A DNA stretch of 64,000 nt, taken from Paenibacillus flagellatus. Lineage in GTDB: Bacteria > Bacillota > Bacilli > Paenibacillales > NBRC-103111. The stretch is from positions 124,001 through 188,000 of the forward strand of contig NZ_QJVJ01000004.1 of NCBI RefSeq assembly GCF_003217775.1. The letters are read 5' to 3'. The notes beneath the pieces are model-generated. The model was not told the origin of the DNA. It was given only the letters and a program-made list of their open reading frames with translations, and did not search any database. The position numbers were made by a program, and so were the translations under genes. Below, piece by piece: positions 25,824 through 34,213 of this stretch; within the stretch, counting starts at the first letter, position 1, and the number at the start of each line of letters is the position of its first letter.

Positions 25824-27352
25824 CGGGAACCGCCTCCCGGTTCGTAGGAGCCGCTTCTGTCCCGCTGCTTCGCCCTCGTCTCGGCCGGACGGCGCTTCAT
25901 CTGCCAGAGGGGCAGCCGGATGAGCATATCTTTCCAATCCGCGAGCCGGACGGGCGCGAACGGGCTGCCGTAAGGGGTACCGAGCGATTCGAGCGCGATC
26001 AGATGGCCGATCAACGTCATTAAGCCGACCGCGATGCCGACAATGCCGAACATCGAGGCGACGATCATCATCGGGAAGCGGAGCAGTCGAATCGCCGAAG
26101 CCATGTCGTAGCTCGGCAAAATGAACGAAGCGATGGCGGTCGAAGCGACGATGATGACCATCATGTTGCTGACGATGCCCGCCTGTACGGCCGCTTGGCC
26201 GATAACGATGCCGCCGACGATGCCGACCGTCTGCCCGATCGGCGTCGGCAGCCGGATGCCGGCTTCGCGCAGCATCTCCAGCGTAATTTCCATGACGAGC
26301 GCTTCGATGATCGGCGGGAACGGCACCCGTTCCCGCGATTCGCCGAGCGAAATGAGCAGGTCGAGCGGAATGATCTCGTAATTGAACGAGATGACCGCGA
26401 TGTAGACGGCGGGCAGCATAATCGCCACGATGAAGCCGAGGAAACGAAGCAGCCGCAAAAACGAAGCGATCAGCCAGCGCGTGCCGTAGTCGTCGACGCT
26501 TTGAAAAAACGAGCTGAACGTAACCGGACCGATCAGCACGCTCGGCGAGCGGTCGACTATCATGGCGATCCGGCCCTGCAGCAGGTGCGAGGAGGCGGCG
26601 TCCGGACGCTCGGTCGAGATGAACTGCGGGAACGGGGAGTACGGGTTGTCCTCGATATATTCCGCCAGCTCGCCGGAGCTCAAGATGGCGTCCACGTCGA
26701 TGCCGCCGATGCGGGTTTCCAGCTCGCGCAGCACTTCGGCGTTGACGACGTCGGCGACGTACAGGATCGACACCTTCGCTCTTCCGCGCAGACCGACGTT
26801 CATTTCCTTGATTTTCAGCTCGCGGTTCGGGATGTAGCGGCGGATGAGCGCCACGTTCTGGCTCCCCGTCTCTACGAACCCTTGGTGGGCGCCCTTCAGC
26901 GACGCCTCCAGCTGCGGATCCTCAATCGCCCGCTGCGGCCACCCTTGCGTGCAAATCAAATAAGCTTCGCGCATCCCGTCGACGAACAAGACGCTGTATC
27001 CGTCGAACAAGGCGGCTTCGATCGCGGGCCAGTCCCGCCGTTTCGTGATCGGGCCTGCCGTAACGGGCAGCTCGCCGGACTCCTTTGTTTCTTCGAGGAG
27101 CGGCGTCATGACGTTGTCGTTGACCGATTTTTTGTCGACGAGCCCTTCCATGTAGACGAGCGCCGCCTGCTTTCCGGTTTTGCGGATGACGAGACGGCGT
27201 ACGATCAGATCGGGCGTCATGCTGAACAAGGCGAGCAAATCCGCCAAATTGTCGTTCAAGCGCCGGCCGAGCGGCGACCGCATGATCGCCTTTTCCTCCC
27301 GCACCGTCGGTACCGATGCCGATCCTCGAAGCCATTGGAGCCATTTGTTCAT
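25820..27352 (-). CDS. GerA-type spore germination receptor subunit (operon 1)
   Basis: 510 residues. A long N-terminal hydrophilic domain (residues about 20-280, including LVDGMREAYLI-like and FVETGSQNVALIRRYI segments) is followed by about five transmembrane helices and a short C-terminal tail (GSPFAPVRLADWKDMLIRLPLWQM). SRERVPFPPIIEALVMEITLEMLREAGIRLP is the most conserved GerA block. The start is ATG 27352, with GGGAG 6 nt upstream. No convincing sigma-G promoter was found by eye in the 100 bp upstream. Confidence 0.93.
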   Translation of the reverse strand: MNKWLQWLRGSASVPTVREEKAIMRSPLGRRLNDNLADLLALFSMTPDLIVRRLVIRKTGKQAALVYMEGLVDKKSVNDNVMTPLLEETKESGELPVTAGPITKRRDWPAIEAALFDGYSVLFVDGMREAYLICTQGWPQRAIEDPQLEASLKGAHQGFVETGSQNVALIRRYIPNRELKIKEMNVGLRGRAKVSILYVADVVNAEVLRELETRIGGIDVDAILSSGELAEYIEDNPYSPFPQFISTERPDAASSHLLQGRIAMIVDRSPSVLIGPVTFSSFFQSVDDYGTRWLIASFLRLLRFLGFIVAIMLPAVYIAVISFNYEIIPLDLLISLGESRERVPFPPIIEALVMEITLEMLREAGIRLPTPIGQTVGIVGGIVIGQAAVQAGIVSNMMVIIVASTAIASFILPSYDMASAIRLLRFPMMIVASMFGIVGIAVGLMTLIGHLIALESLGTPYGSPFAPVRLADWKDMLIRLPLWQMKRRPAETRAKQRDRSGSYEPGGGSR

Positions 27353-27457
27353 GCGCGTCTCCCGTCCCTATCGTAATCTTCCTGAAATTAGGGTGAAGAT
27401 CGGGGCCGTACTCTATGCGGAGCCGGCGCTTCCATATCGTTCCTGCCCATAAAGACG

Positions 27458-27490
27458 AAAAAGGAGCCGCCCCGCCTCGGGACGGCTCCC
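27458..27490 (-). terminator. Terminator after the zinc-ribbon gene
   Basis: GGAGCCGTCCCG, loop, CGGGGCGGCTCC and five T on the minus strand, just past the stop at 27515. Confidence 0.8.
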
Positions 27491-27514
27491 ATCGTTCGTA
27501 TGAAAAGGGGGAGG

Positions 27515-28273
27515 CTAATAGCCTCCATAATTGCAGCCGCAAGCGCCGCACTCGCATTGAATCCACTTGCAGCGGTAACAGATCAGGTGAGTGCGCGTCG
27601 TAATGTATTTCCGGCAGCGCCAGCAGTTGTCCGATCGATGGTTTTGTTTCAACCGCACCGCTTGTTCGGCCACCAGCCGGGCCGTCGTCTCCCGCTGAAT
27701 CCGCTTTCGTCTCCGCTCCTCCTCGTGCCGGCGCTCCTCCTCCATCATGCGAGGCTTGTCCCCCCGGGCAAGCTCGGCCGCCATCGCCCTCACTCTCTCC
27801 ACGGCAATGCCGAACGTAATGCCGAGCGTTACGGAGAACGATCCGTCATCCAGCTCCCGGATCCGGTATTTCGTGACGAAGCCGATCGGACGCAAGTCCG
27901 CCTTTTTGGCGCTCGCCGCGTAGTAATCGGCTTCTCTCGGCAGCTCGAACGACCCGAGCCCGTCGAGATGAGCGTAGGTGGCCGCATCCGTCTTGCCGGA
28001 GCGGCTCCATCTGCCGATCGACGCTTCCTGCAAGTAGCGGACGGGCGGCTTCGACGGGAACGAACGGCTGTATGTATCCAACGTGATCACTTTGTATTCG
28101 AGTTCTTTGCGGATCGACTCCGTGACCATGCGCTCCTGCCTGCGGATGGCCTCGGCGCGCTTTCGGTCCTCCTCCGCATCCTGCTTCATTCTGGGCGCCA
28201 AGGCGCAATCGAAGCATTTCGCCACCTTGGACGGCGTGTCGATCCGTTTTCCGCAGACGATACAAGTATACAT
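27515..28273 (-). CDS. Hypothetical protein with N- and C-terminal Cys-rich zinc-ribbon-like ends
   Basis: 252 residues from ATG 28273. The N-terminus has two CxxC pairs (CIVC, then CFDC at about 19-22), a four-Cys knuckle. The C-terminal 40 residues hold CWRC, CYRC and a dense CECGACGC run. Between them are a charged coiled-coil-like stretch (EEERRHEEERRRKRIQRE) and a central globular region. Probably intracellular and metal-binding. I do not recognise the family; the two-ended Cys arrangement suggests a nucleic-acid-binding or scaffold role, which is speculative. Flanked by tRNA-Pro upstream and its own terminator. Confidence 0.6.
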   Translation of the reverse strand: MYTCIVCGKRIDTPSKVAKCFDCALAPRMKQDAEEDRKRAEAIRRQERMVTESIRKELEYKVITLDTYSRSFPSKPPVRYLQEASIGRWSRSGKTDAATYAHLDGLGSFELPREADYYAASAKKADLRPIGFVTKYRIRELDDGSFSVTLGITFGIAVERVRAMAAELARGDKPRMMEEERRHEEERRRKRIQRETTARLVAEQAVRLKQNHRSDNCWRCRKYITTRTHLICYRCKWIQCECGACGCNYGGY

Positions 28274-28400
28274 CGGCTTCCTCCCCGAACGTTCTCGTGA
28301 TGATCGATCGTCCGCGCGCCGAAGCGGGCAAGCAAAAGCCGCTTCCCTCGGACGCAGTAAATCTGCGTCGAGCAAGCGGCTTCGCCTTGACGATATGAAA

Positions 28401-28474
28401 TCGGAGTAACAGGATTTGAACCTGCGACCTCACCCACCCCAAGGGTGCGCGCTACCAGGCTGCGCTATACCCCG
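28401..28474 (-). tRNA. tRNA-Pro (anticodon GGG)
   Basis: A 74-nt cloverleaf on the minus strand: acceptor CGGGGTA/TACTCCG with one G-U pair, D arm GCGCAGCCTGGTAGCGC, anticodon stem CACCC/GGGTG with loop TTGGGGT (anticodon GGG, reading CCC and CCU), T arm with GGTTCAAATCC, discriminator A. The CCA end is not encoded. Confidence 0.95.
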
Positions 28475-28696
28475 ATATGCGACGGCAATGAAATGCTGTC
28501 CGGCACGAGCAAACGGTTGTCCGGCGCGGATTACGCTCCTCCGCCTGCCCGCTTTTTCTCGGCGAACTTTATAATAACACGCGCGCGTCCCCCTTGCAAG
28601 TGTTTGAGACGCATCCCGGAAATATTTAGGACGGGAGCGAACGAGGCGGACGCGGGGCGAAACCGATGCGCAGCCCGCCCCGCCGCTCCCGCGCCG

Positions 28697-29686
28697 TCAG
28701 TCGCCGTACCCGTTCGGGTGACGGCTGTGCCATTGCCATGCCGTCTCGATAATCGTCGACAAGTCGTCATATCGCGGCTGCCAACCGAGCACGGCGCGCG
28801 CCTTCTCCGACGAAGCGATGAGGACGGCGGGGTCTCCGGCACGGCGCGGGGACACGGCCGCCGGAATCGGATGACCCGTTACGCCGCGGGCCAAATCGAT
28901 CACCTGCTTCACGGAGAAGCCCGTGCCGTTGCCCAAATTGAATATGTCGCTGGCGCCGCCCGCACGCAGGTGCTTCAGCGCCAGCCAATGCGCGTTGGCC
29001 AAGTCCATGACGTGGATATAGTCCCGGATACACGTGCCGTCCTCGGTCGGGTAGTCGTCGCCGTAGATGCCGATGTGCTCGCGCTGACCGAGCGGGACTT
29101 GCAAAATGATCGGAATAAGATGGCTTTCCGGCTTGTGGTCTTCGCCGATCGAGCCGTCCGGATGCGCGCCGCACGCGTTGAAGTATCGCAGCGAGACGAA
29201 CTTCAAGCCGTAGGCGCGTTCGCACCAGCGGAACATATTTTCCATCGCGAGCTTCGTTTCGCCGTACGGGCTTTCCGGACGAGTCGGAGCCGTTTCCAAA
29301 ATCGGCACGCTTTCCGGCTCGCCGTACGTGGCCGCGGTCGAGGAGAAGACGATTTTGTCGACGCCGTTCGCCGTCATCGCCCGCACGAGCGAATGGGTGC
29401 CGAACAAGTTGTTGTCATAGTAGTCCAGCGGCTGCTGAACGCTTTCGCCGACCAGGGAGCTTGCCGCGAAATGGATGACCGCTTCGATCTCGTTGTCGCG
29501 GAAAACGCCGTTCAGAAAGGCGCCGTCGCGAATATCCCCCTCGTAAAAGCGGGCGTCGGGCGAAACCGCCGAGCGGTGCCCCGTTCTCAAATTGTCGACG
29601 ACGACGACCCGCTCCCCTTGCGCCAACAGCTCGGCGACCGTGTGGCTGCCGATATAGCCGGCTCCGCCGGTTACTAGAATAGCCAT
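28697..29686 (-). CDS. galE: UDP-glucose 4-epimerase
   Basis: NAD-dependent interconversion of UDP-galactose and UDP-glucose. 329 residues, extended SDR fold: VTGGAGYIGSHTVAELL at the N-terminus, VIHFAASSLVGES, FSSTAATYGEP, and catalytic Tyr and Lys in SPYGETKLAMENM. Last gene of galT-galK-galE (24 bp after galK), completing the Leloir pathway. No clear terminator follows; the 220 bp to the tRNA hold nothing I can name. Confidence 0.96.
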   Translation of the reverse strand: MAILVTGGAGYIGSHTVAELLAQGERVVVVDNLRTGHRSAVSPDARFYEGDIRDGAFLNGVFRDNEIEAVIHFAASSLVGESVQQPLDYYDNNLFGTHSLVRAMTANGVDKIVFSSTAATYGEPESVPILETAPTRPESPYGETKLAMENMFRWCERAYGLKFVSLRYFNACGAHPDGSIGEDHKPESHLIPIILQVPLGQREHIGIYGDDYPTEDGTCIRDYIHVMDLANAHWLALKHLRAGGASDIFNLGNGTGFSVKQVIDLARGVTGHPIPAAVSPRRAGDPAVLIASSEKARAVLGWQPRYDDLSTIIETAWQWHSRHPNGYGD

Positions 29687-29710
29687 GCCCGCTTTCCTCC
29701 TTCTATTGTG

Positions 29711-30907
29711 TTATACGTCCAGCTCTTTCGCCCCGTCGCCGATCTCGCATACGTAAAACGACGGCACGAGTCCCGTCTTCGCCGTATAGCGCTCGGCCAC
29801 GAGACGCTGGAACGACTCGACCGCCTCGTCGCGGACGACGCTCACGCTGCAGCCGCCGAACCCGGCCCCGGTCATCCGGGTGCCGATGCAGCCGTCGATC
29901 GCGCTCGCCTCCTCGAACAGCGTATCGAGCTCGAATCCGGTCACTTCGTACAGATCGCGCAGCGACTCGTGGGACGCTTTCATCAGCTCGCCGAACGTGA
30001 CGAGGTCGCCCCGCTCCAGACTGGCGCGAGCCTTCAAGACGCGGTCGTCCTCCGTCACGACGTGCTCGACCCGGCTGCGGATGACCGGATCGGCGACGGC
30101 GTCCTTCGCCGCCTCCCACTGCTCGAGCGACAGCTCTCCCAAGCTTGCGAGCGAGGGGATTTTTTCCTTCAACAATTGTAGCCCGTCCTCGCACTGTTGT
30201 CTACGCTCATTGTATTTCGAATCGGCGAGTCCCCGCCGCTTGTTCGTGTTCGTGATGACGAGCTTGCAGCCCTCGATGCGGAACGGGACGTACTGGTAGT
30301 CGAGCGTGTCGCATTTCAGCATGACCGCGTGGTCCTTCTTGCCCATCCCGACGGCGAATTGATCCATGATGCCGCAATTGACGCCGACGAACCGGTTCTC
30401 CGCGCGCTGCGACAGCTTGACGAGCTCGAGCGTCGGCAGCTCCACGCCGGCGACGGATGTGAAGGCGAGCGCCGTAGCCAGCTCGATCGAGGCCGACGAT
30501 GACAAGCCCGCTCCGTTCGGAACGTTGCCGTAGTAAAGCACGTCGGCGCCCCGGTAGCGGCTCGCGTACGAGCCGCCGTCCAGCTTCAGCAGCTCCGACA
30601 GGACGCCTTTCGGATAATTGGCCCAATCGTCCTCTTTGCGGTACGATACGTCCGCCGCCGGCGTATCGGCTTCCGCCTCGAATTGAAGCGAGCGGAATCG
30701 GTATTGTCCGTCCGTGCGCGGCTTGATCAGCGCGTACGTGCCGAACGTCAGCGCCGCCGGGAACACGTAGCCCCCGTTGTAATCCGTATGCTCGCCGATC
30801 AGATTGACCCGGCCCGGGGCGAAAAAGACGCGCACCCCCTCGGCGCTTCCGAACTTCTCGGCGAATTGCCGCTTCAATCGGGTTAAGTCCACCGTTAGTG
30901 CCGTCAT
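29711..30907 (-). CDS. galK: Galactokinase
   Basis: GHMP kinase phosphorylating galactose at C1. 398 residues from ATG 30907 (GGGAG upstream). The galactokinase signature GRVNLIGEHTDYN and the ATP loop PNGAGLSSSASIE are present, with FVGVNCGIMDQF and the C-terminal GTRMTGAGFGGCSVSVV. Overlaps galT by 4 bp, indicating coupled translation. Confidence 0.97.
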   Translation of the reverse strand: MTALTVDLTRLKRQFAEKFGSAEGVRVFFAPGRVNLIGEHTDYNGGYVFPAALTFGTYALIKPRTDGQYRFRSLQFEAEADTPAADVSYRKEDDWANYPKGVLSELLKLDGGSYASRYRGADVLYYGNVPNGAGLSSSASIELATALAFTSVAGVELPTLELVKLSQRAENRFVGVNCGIMDQFAVGMGKKDHAVMLKCDTLDYQYVPFRIEGCKLVITNTNKRRGLADSKYNERRQQCEDGLQLLKEKIPSLASLGELSLEQWEAAKDAVADPVIRSRVEHVVTEDDRVLKARASLERGDLVTFGELMKASHESLRDLYEVTGFELDTLFEEASAIDGCIGTRMTGAGFGGCSVSVVRDEAVESFQRLVAERYTAKTGLVPSFYVCEIGDGAKELDV

Positions 30908-31887
30908 TGCAATCTCCCTTCCTTTCGCAAAAAGCGCTCGTACGCTTCGCGCATTTTCGGCGCCGTCTCCTCGACCGCCATCGGATTGGCCGCCGCCCAG
31001 GCGCCCATCTCCGAGGAGGCGTACCATTTGATTTTGTCTTTATCGCGCAGCGGCGGATAAAACTCGATATGGAAATGGTAAAACGGCTCGACGTCGTCTC
31101 CGTTGACCGGGCGCTGATGGATGACCATCATGTACGGGAACAGCCGGTCGAACAATTGGTCCATCGCCCCCGTCGTATCTTTCAACATTTCGGCGAGCGA
31201 CCGTTTCTCCGCTTCGGTGAAGTCGGTAATCGCGGTCAGATGGCGTTTGCTGACGATGAAGACGCCGTACGGGAAGTCGGTGAAATACGGCAAGTAGCAA
31301 AGAAAATGTTCGTTCTCGATGACGATCCGCTTCGCGAATTCGACTTCATTCCGGTTCATGTCGCACAGCAGGCATGTGCCGTTCTCCGCATGGTGGATGC
31401 GGCAGCTTTCCAGCTCGGTTTTGATTTTGAGCGGCATTTGCGAGTACGCGTAAATTTGCCCGTGCGGGTGGGGCATCGTCACGCCGCATTCCTCGCCGCG
31501 GTTTTCGAAAATCATGACGTATTGATGGTGCGGGTCTTTCTCCAGCTCGGCAAACCGTTCCGTCCATAGGTCGATCACTTTGCCGATGTGATCGACCGAC
31601 AGCTCCGGCAGCGTCTTTTCGTGATCCGGCGAGTAAAGAACGACCTCGCATTTGCCGAACGATTTCTCCGCCTTGTATAGCGACGTCTCGACCGGATCGG
31701 GCTCGGGCGGATTCGGGCTCAGCGCGGGAAAATCGTTCTCGTACAGATGAACGTCGTATTCGTCCGGCACTTTGCCGGAGCCGGGGCAAAACGGGCAGTA
31801 GCCTTTCGGCATATGCGGGCGGTTTTGCCGGTTCGAGGCGACCATGACCCAGTCGCGTAGCAAAGGGTTGAAGCGCAATTCTGCCAT
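30904..31887 (-). CDS. galT: Galactose-1-phosphate uridylyltransferase, class I (HIT type)
   Basis: Swaps UMP between UDP-glucose and galactose 1-phosphate. 327 residues. The active-site His-x-His is in TMPHPHGQIYAYSQMP; a zinc-site CPFCPGSG lies near residue 32. This is the HIT-type class I enzyme, not the ~500-residue class II GalT found in B. subtilis. AGGAGG sits 8 nt ahead of ATG 31887. It is first in galTKE, facing away from the ROK regulator. Confidence 0.95.
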   Translation of the reverse strand: MAELRFNPLLRDWVMVASNRQNRPHMPKGYCPFCPGSGKVPDEYDVHLYENDFPALSPNPPEPDPVETSLYKAEKSFGKCEVVLYSPDHEKTLPELSVDHIGKVIDLWTERFAELEKDPHHQYVMIFENRGEECGVTMPHPHGQIYAYSQMPLKIKTELESCRIHHAENGTCLLCDMNRNEVEFAKRIVIENEHFLCYLPYFTDFPYGVFIVSKRHLTAITDFTEAEKRSLAEMLKDTTGAMDQLFDRLFPYMMVIHQRPVNGDDVEPFYHFHIEFYPPLRDKDKIKWYASSEMGAWAAANPMAVEETAPKMREAYERFLRKEGRLQ

Positions 31888-31917
31888 GCTGCATCCTCCT
31901 GGCCGTATTCGGCCGAT

Positions 31918-31942
31918 ACTTTGTTAATTATTTTAATAAAGT
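31918..31942. promoter_or_regulatory. Operator-like inverted repeat at the galTKE promoter
   Basis: ACTTTGTTAA and TTAATAAAGT, ten-base arms with one mismatch around a 5-bp centre. It lies 6 bp downstream of the gal -10, over the predicted start. The half-site CTTTATTA recurs in the repeat at the ROK promoter (32046-32065). Confidence 0.6.
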
Positions 31943-31948
31943 CGTTTG

Positions 31949-31977
31949 ATTTTATCTTACTCTTTCCGATTCGCAAA
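31949..31977 (-). promoter_or_regulatory. Candidate galTKE promoter
   Basis: TTTGCG (31972-31977), 17 bp, TAAAAT (31949-31954) on the minus strand. The -35 is weak, as in many regulated promoters; the operator-like repeat follows directly. Confidence 0.45.
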
Positions 31978-32031
31978 CACAACTATAATTTCGCATGTTT
32001 ATATGTGCCGCATGCAATCGGCTGGTTTCGA

Positions 32032-32060
32032 TTGCGTTCGGACCCTTAATTAGATATTCT
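32032..32060 (+). promoter_or_regulatory. Candidate promoter of the ROK regulator gene
   Basis: TTGCGT (32032-32037), 17 bp, TATTCT (32055-32060). The -10 lies inside the AT-rich inverted repeat at 32046-32065, which would allow autorepression. Confidence 0.45.
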
Positions 32061-32065
32061 AATAA
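32046..32065. promoter_or_regulatory. Operator-like inverted repeat at the ROK gene promoter
   Basis: TTAATTAGA and TCTAATAA form a palindrome with one mismatch around TAT. Its complement shares CTTTATTA with the galT-side repeat at 31918-31942. Confidence 0.55.
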
Positions 32066-32098
32066 AGATACGAAATTGAGACGAAGGACGGAAACCCG

Positions 32099-33334
32099 AT
32101 GACGAAGCCGCTGATCGGCAGCTTTCAATTGATGAAATCGTTGAACCGCTCGCTCGTGCTGACGACGATCCGCAGCGCCGGACCGATTTCCCGTGCGGAG
32201 ATCGCCAAACGGACCGCTTTGACGCCGCCGACGGTGACCAATATCGTGAACGAGCTGATCGAGGAGAAATTCGTCGTCGAGAGCGAAATCGGGGCGTCGA
32301 GCGGCGGGCGGAAGCCGATCCTGCTCAAGCTGAACGCGCAGGCGTTCTCGATCGTCGGCGTCGACGTCGGCGTCGGCGCGATCAAGACGATGCTGACCGA
32401 TCTGGACGCGAACGTCATCGGCGAATCCCGCCGCCCCCTCCCTCCCCGTCCGGACGCGGAGACGTTCCTGGACGAGCTGAAGCGGGCGGTCGCCGAACGG
32501 ATCGGGGAAGCCGGGCCGGATCGTCCCGTCGTCGGCATCGGCGTCGGCATGCACGGCCTCGTCAATCCGGAGGAGGGCGTCTCCGTCTTCGCCCCGAACT
32601 TGCACTTGCGGCAGCTGCCGATTCGGGATTCGCTCGAGGAGGCGTTCAGCCTCCCCGTCTACGTGGAGAACGACGTCGTCGCCATGGCGCTCGGAGAGCA
32701 ATGGTTCGGCGGCGGTCGGGAGACGGACCACTTCATCTGCGTCAATATCGGTGTCGGGGTCGGCGCGGGCATCGTGCTGAACCGGACCCTCTTCCGCGGA
32801 AGCAGCTACTCGGCCGGCGAGCTCGGGCATACGACCGTCGATCTGAACGGCCCCCGCTGCAGCTGCGGCAATTACGGCTGCCTGCAGACGCTCGTGTCCG
32901 GACCGGCGATCGCCGAATGGGTGCAGAACGAAATCGCGCTCGGCCGGCGCAGCTCGCTTGAGCCGGGTGAAGCCGGCAGCCTGGGGGCGATTACCGGAGA
33001 GCGCGTTTACGAGGCGGCGCTCGCCGGCGACGAGCTGGCGCTCGAGGCGTTCCGCAAGGCGGGAAGGCTGCTCGGCATCGGCTTGACGAACATGATCCAT
33101 ACGATCAACCCGCAAAAAATCATTTTGGGCGGAGGCGTCGCGCAGGCGGGCCCGCTTCTGACCGAGCCGCTCGCGGAGACGGTTCGGGCGCGGGCGCTGG
33201 AATCGTCGGTGCGCCACCTGACCATCGAGACGTCCCGGCTCGGCGACCGGGCGACGGCGATCGGCGCGGTGACGATCGTCCTCTCCCGCTTGTTCGCGCA
33301 GCCGCATTTGGGTGCCGAAGGCGCGGCGCGGTGA
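32099..33334 (+). CDS. ROK-family transcriptional regulator, probable gal operon repressor
   Basis: 411 residues. Residues 1-75 form a winged helix (SRAEIAKRTALTPPTVTNIVNELIEE). Residues from about 85 form a ROK sugar-kinase-like domain: IVGVDVGVGAIKTMLTDLDANV, YVENDVVAMALGEQWF, and the zinc motif GELGHTTVDLNGPRCSCGNYGCLQT. XylR/NagC-type regulators have this build. It is divergent from galTKE with matching operators at both promoters, so it probably responds to galactose or a related sugar (inference). Good ATG start; a terminator follows 145 bp downstream. Confidence 0.88.
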   Translation: MTKPLIGSFQLMKSLNRSLVLTTIRSAGPISRAEIAKRTALTPPTVTNIVNELIEEKFVVESEIGASSGGRKPILLKLNAQAFSIVGVDVGVGAIKTMLTDLDANVIGESRRPLPPRPDAETFLDELKRAVAERIGEAGPDRPVVGIGVGMHGLVNPEEGVSVFAPNLHLRQLPIRDSLEEAFSLPVYVENDVVAMALGEQWFGGGRETDHFICVNIGVGVGAGIVLNRTLFRGSSYSAGELGHTTVDLNGPRCSCGNYGCLQTLVSGPAIAEWVQNEIALGRRSSLEPGEAGSLGAITGERVYEAALAGDELALEAFRKAGRLLGIGLTNMIHTINPQKIILGGGVAQAGPLLTEPLAETVRARALESSVRHLTIETSRLGDRATAIGAVTIVLSRLFAQPHLGAEGAAR

Positions 33335-33477
33335 AGCGTGGTGCGTTGAAGGTGTGGTGAAGGTGGCGGAGGTGTTGGTGGAAAAGGAAAGTTCTAGCAA
33401 TGCCCCTCGCTTCTCTAAATTCCAAGTAGAATTAGACGCCCCGGGTCGGCGCGTGTTATAATCCGGATATGACGAAG

Positions 33478-33514
33478 AACGTCCTTCTCCCGCCTAGGGG
33501 TAAGGACGTTTTTT
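33478..33514 (+). terminator. Terminator hairpin between the ROK and DUF559-like genes
   Basis: AACGTCCTT, 15-nt loop, AAGGACGTT and TTTTTT on the plus strand. A possible -10 (TATAAT at 33457-33462) lies just upstream, so it could be an attenuator for the next gene as well as the terminator of the ROK gene. Confidence 0.75.
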
Positions 33515-33541
33515 AGTTTTATGGCGAGGAGTGGGTCCGTT

Positions 33542-34213
33542 ATGGATTTCGAACAAGCGCATGCCGCCTTTGTCGATCGTCATCTGTCGAAGCGTACCGG
33601 CGAACGTAAAGGCCGGCTGCTCCGCGGGCATTCATTTGCCGAAACGCTGTTTCTCCGCAATGTCTGGTGGCCCTTGTTCGGCACGCTGGACCACCTTCAT
33701 CCCGAGTACGAAATATACGACTGGAACCGCAAGTCGCAGTTTCTCGACTTCGCGTTCCTCCCCGCTTACGGCCGGTTCGGTCTCGAGATCGACGGCTTTC
33801 AGAGCCATGTAAAGGAAATGGATCGCGACAAATTCAGCTACTCGCTGAATCGGGACACGTTCTTGACGGGAATGGGCTGGAACATGCTCCATTTCTCGTT
33901 CGACGACGTGCAGCAGCGCCCCGAAGTATGCCGCATGCTGCTCCAGCTGGCGCTAGGTCCCTGTCTGATGCGCGGTCCTGCCGTTCGGGCGGCCGACATT
34001 GCGGAAAAGGAGGTGCTTCGTTTGGCTTGGAGCTTGGGCCGGGCGATACGGCCAAAAGACGTGAGGGACCGGCTGGAGATCAACTTTCGCACCGCGCGTA
34101 AATGGCTCCGCGGCTTGACGGCTAAAGGGCTCTTGAATCCCGTTGCCGGCGGACGGGGCGTCCGGCACTACGAGTTGGCGGAAGGTACGCGTTCGTGGGA
34201 GGCGCTCATTTAG
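33542..34213 (+). CDS. DUF559/PD-(D/E)XK-like domain with C-terminal winged helix, unknown function
   Basis: 223 residues from ATG 33542 (GAGGAG upstream); an in-frame ATG at 33521 is possible. The middle, FLDFAFLPAYGRFGLEIDGFQSH followed by DRDKFSYSLNRDTFL and WNMLHFSFDDV, resembles the restriction-endonuclease-like DUF559 fold: an Asp (LDFAF), an ExD (GLEIDG) and helix-plus-Arg/Asp residues, often used as a nuclease core. Residues about 150-223 read like a winged helix (VLRLAWSLGRAIRPKDVRD, FRTARKWLRGLTAKGLL). A DNA-binding nuclease or regulator is suggested, not proven. No partner methylase or defence gene is nearby. Confidence 0.65.
   Translation: MDFEQAHAAFVDRHLSKRTGERKGRLLRGHSFAETLFLRNVWWPLFGTLDHLHPEYEIYDWNRKSQFLDFAFLPAYGRFGLEIDGFQSHVKEMDRDKFSYSLNRDTFLTGMGWNMLHFSFDDVQQRPEVCRMLLQLALGPCLMRGPAVRAADIAEKEVLRLAWSLGRAIRPKDVRDRLEINFRTARKWLRGLTAKGLLNPVAGGRGVRHYELAEGTRSWEALI

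Noticed and set aside
23566-27352. Integrated mobile element carrying the ger operon and gal genes
   Set aside because: No transposase, integrase, direct repeats or att-like duplication around 23.5-34.9 kb. tRNA-Pro lies in the middle and shows no 3' end copy.
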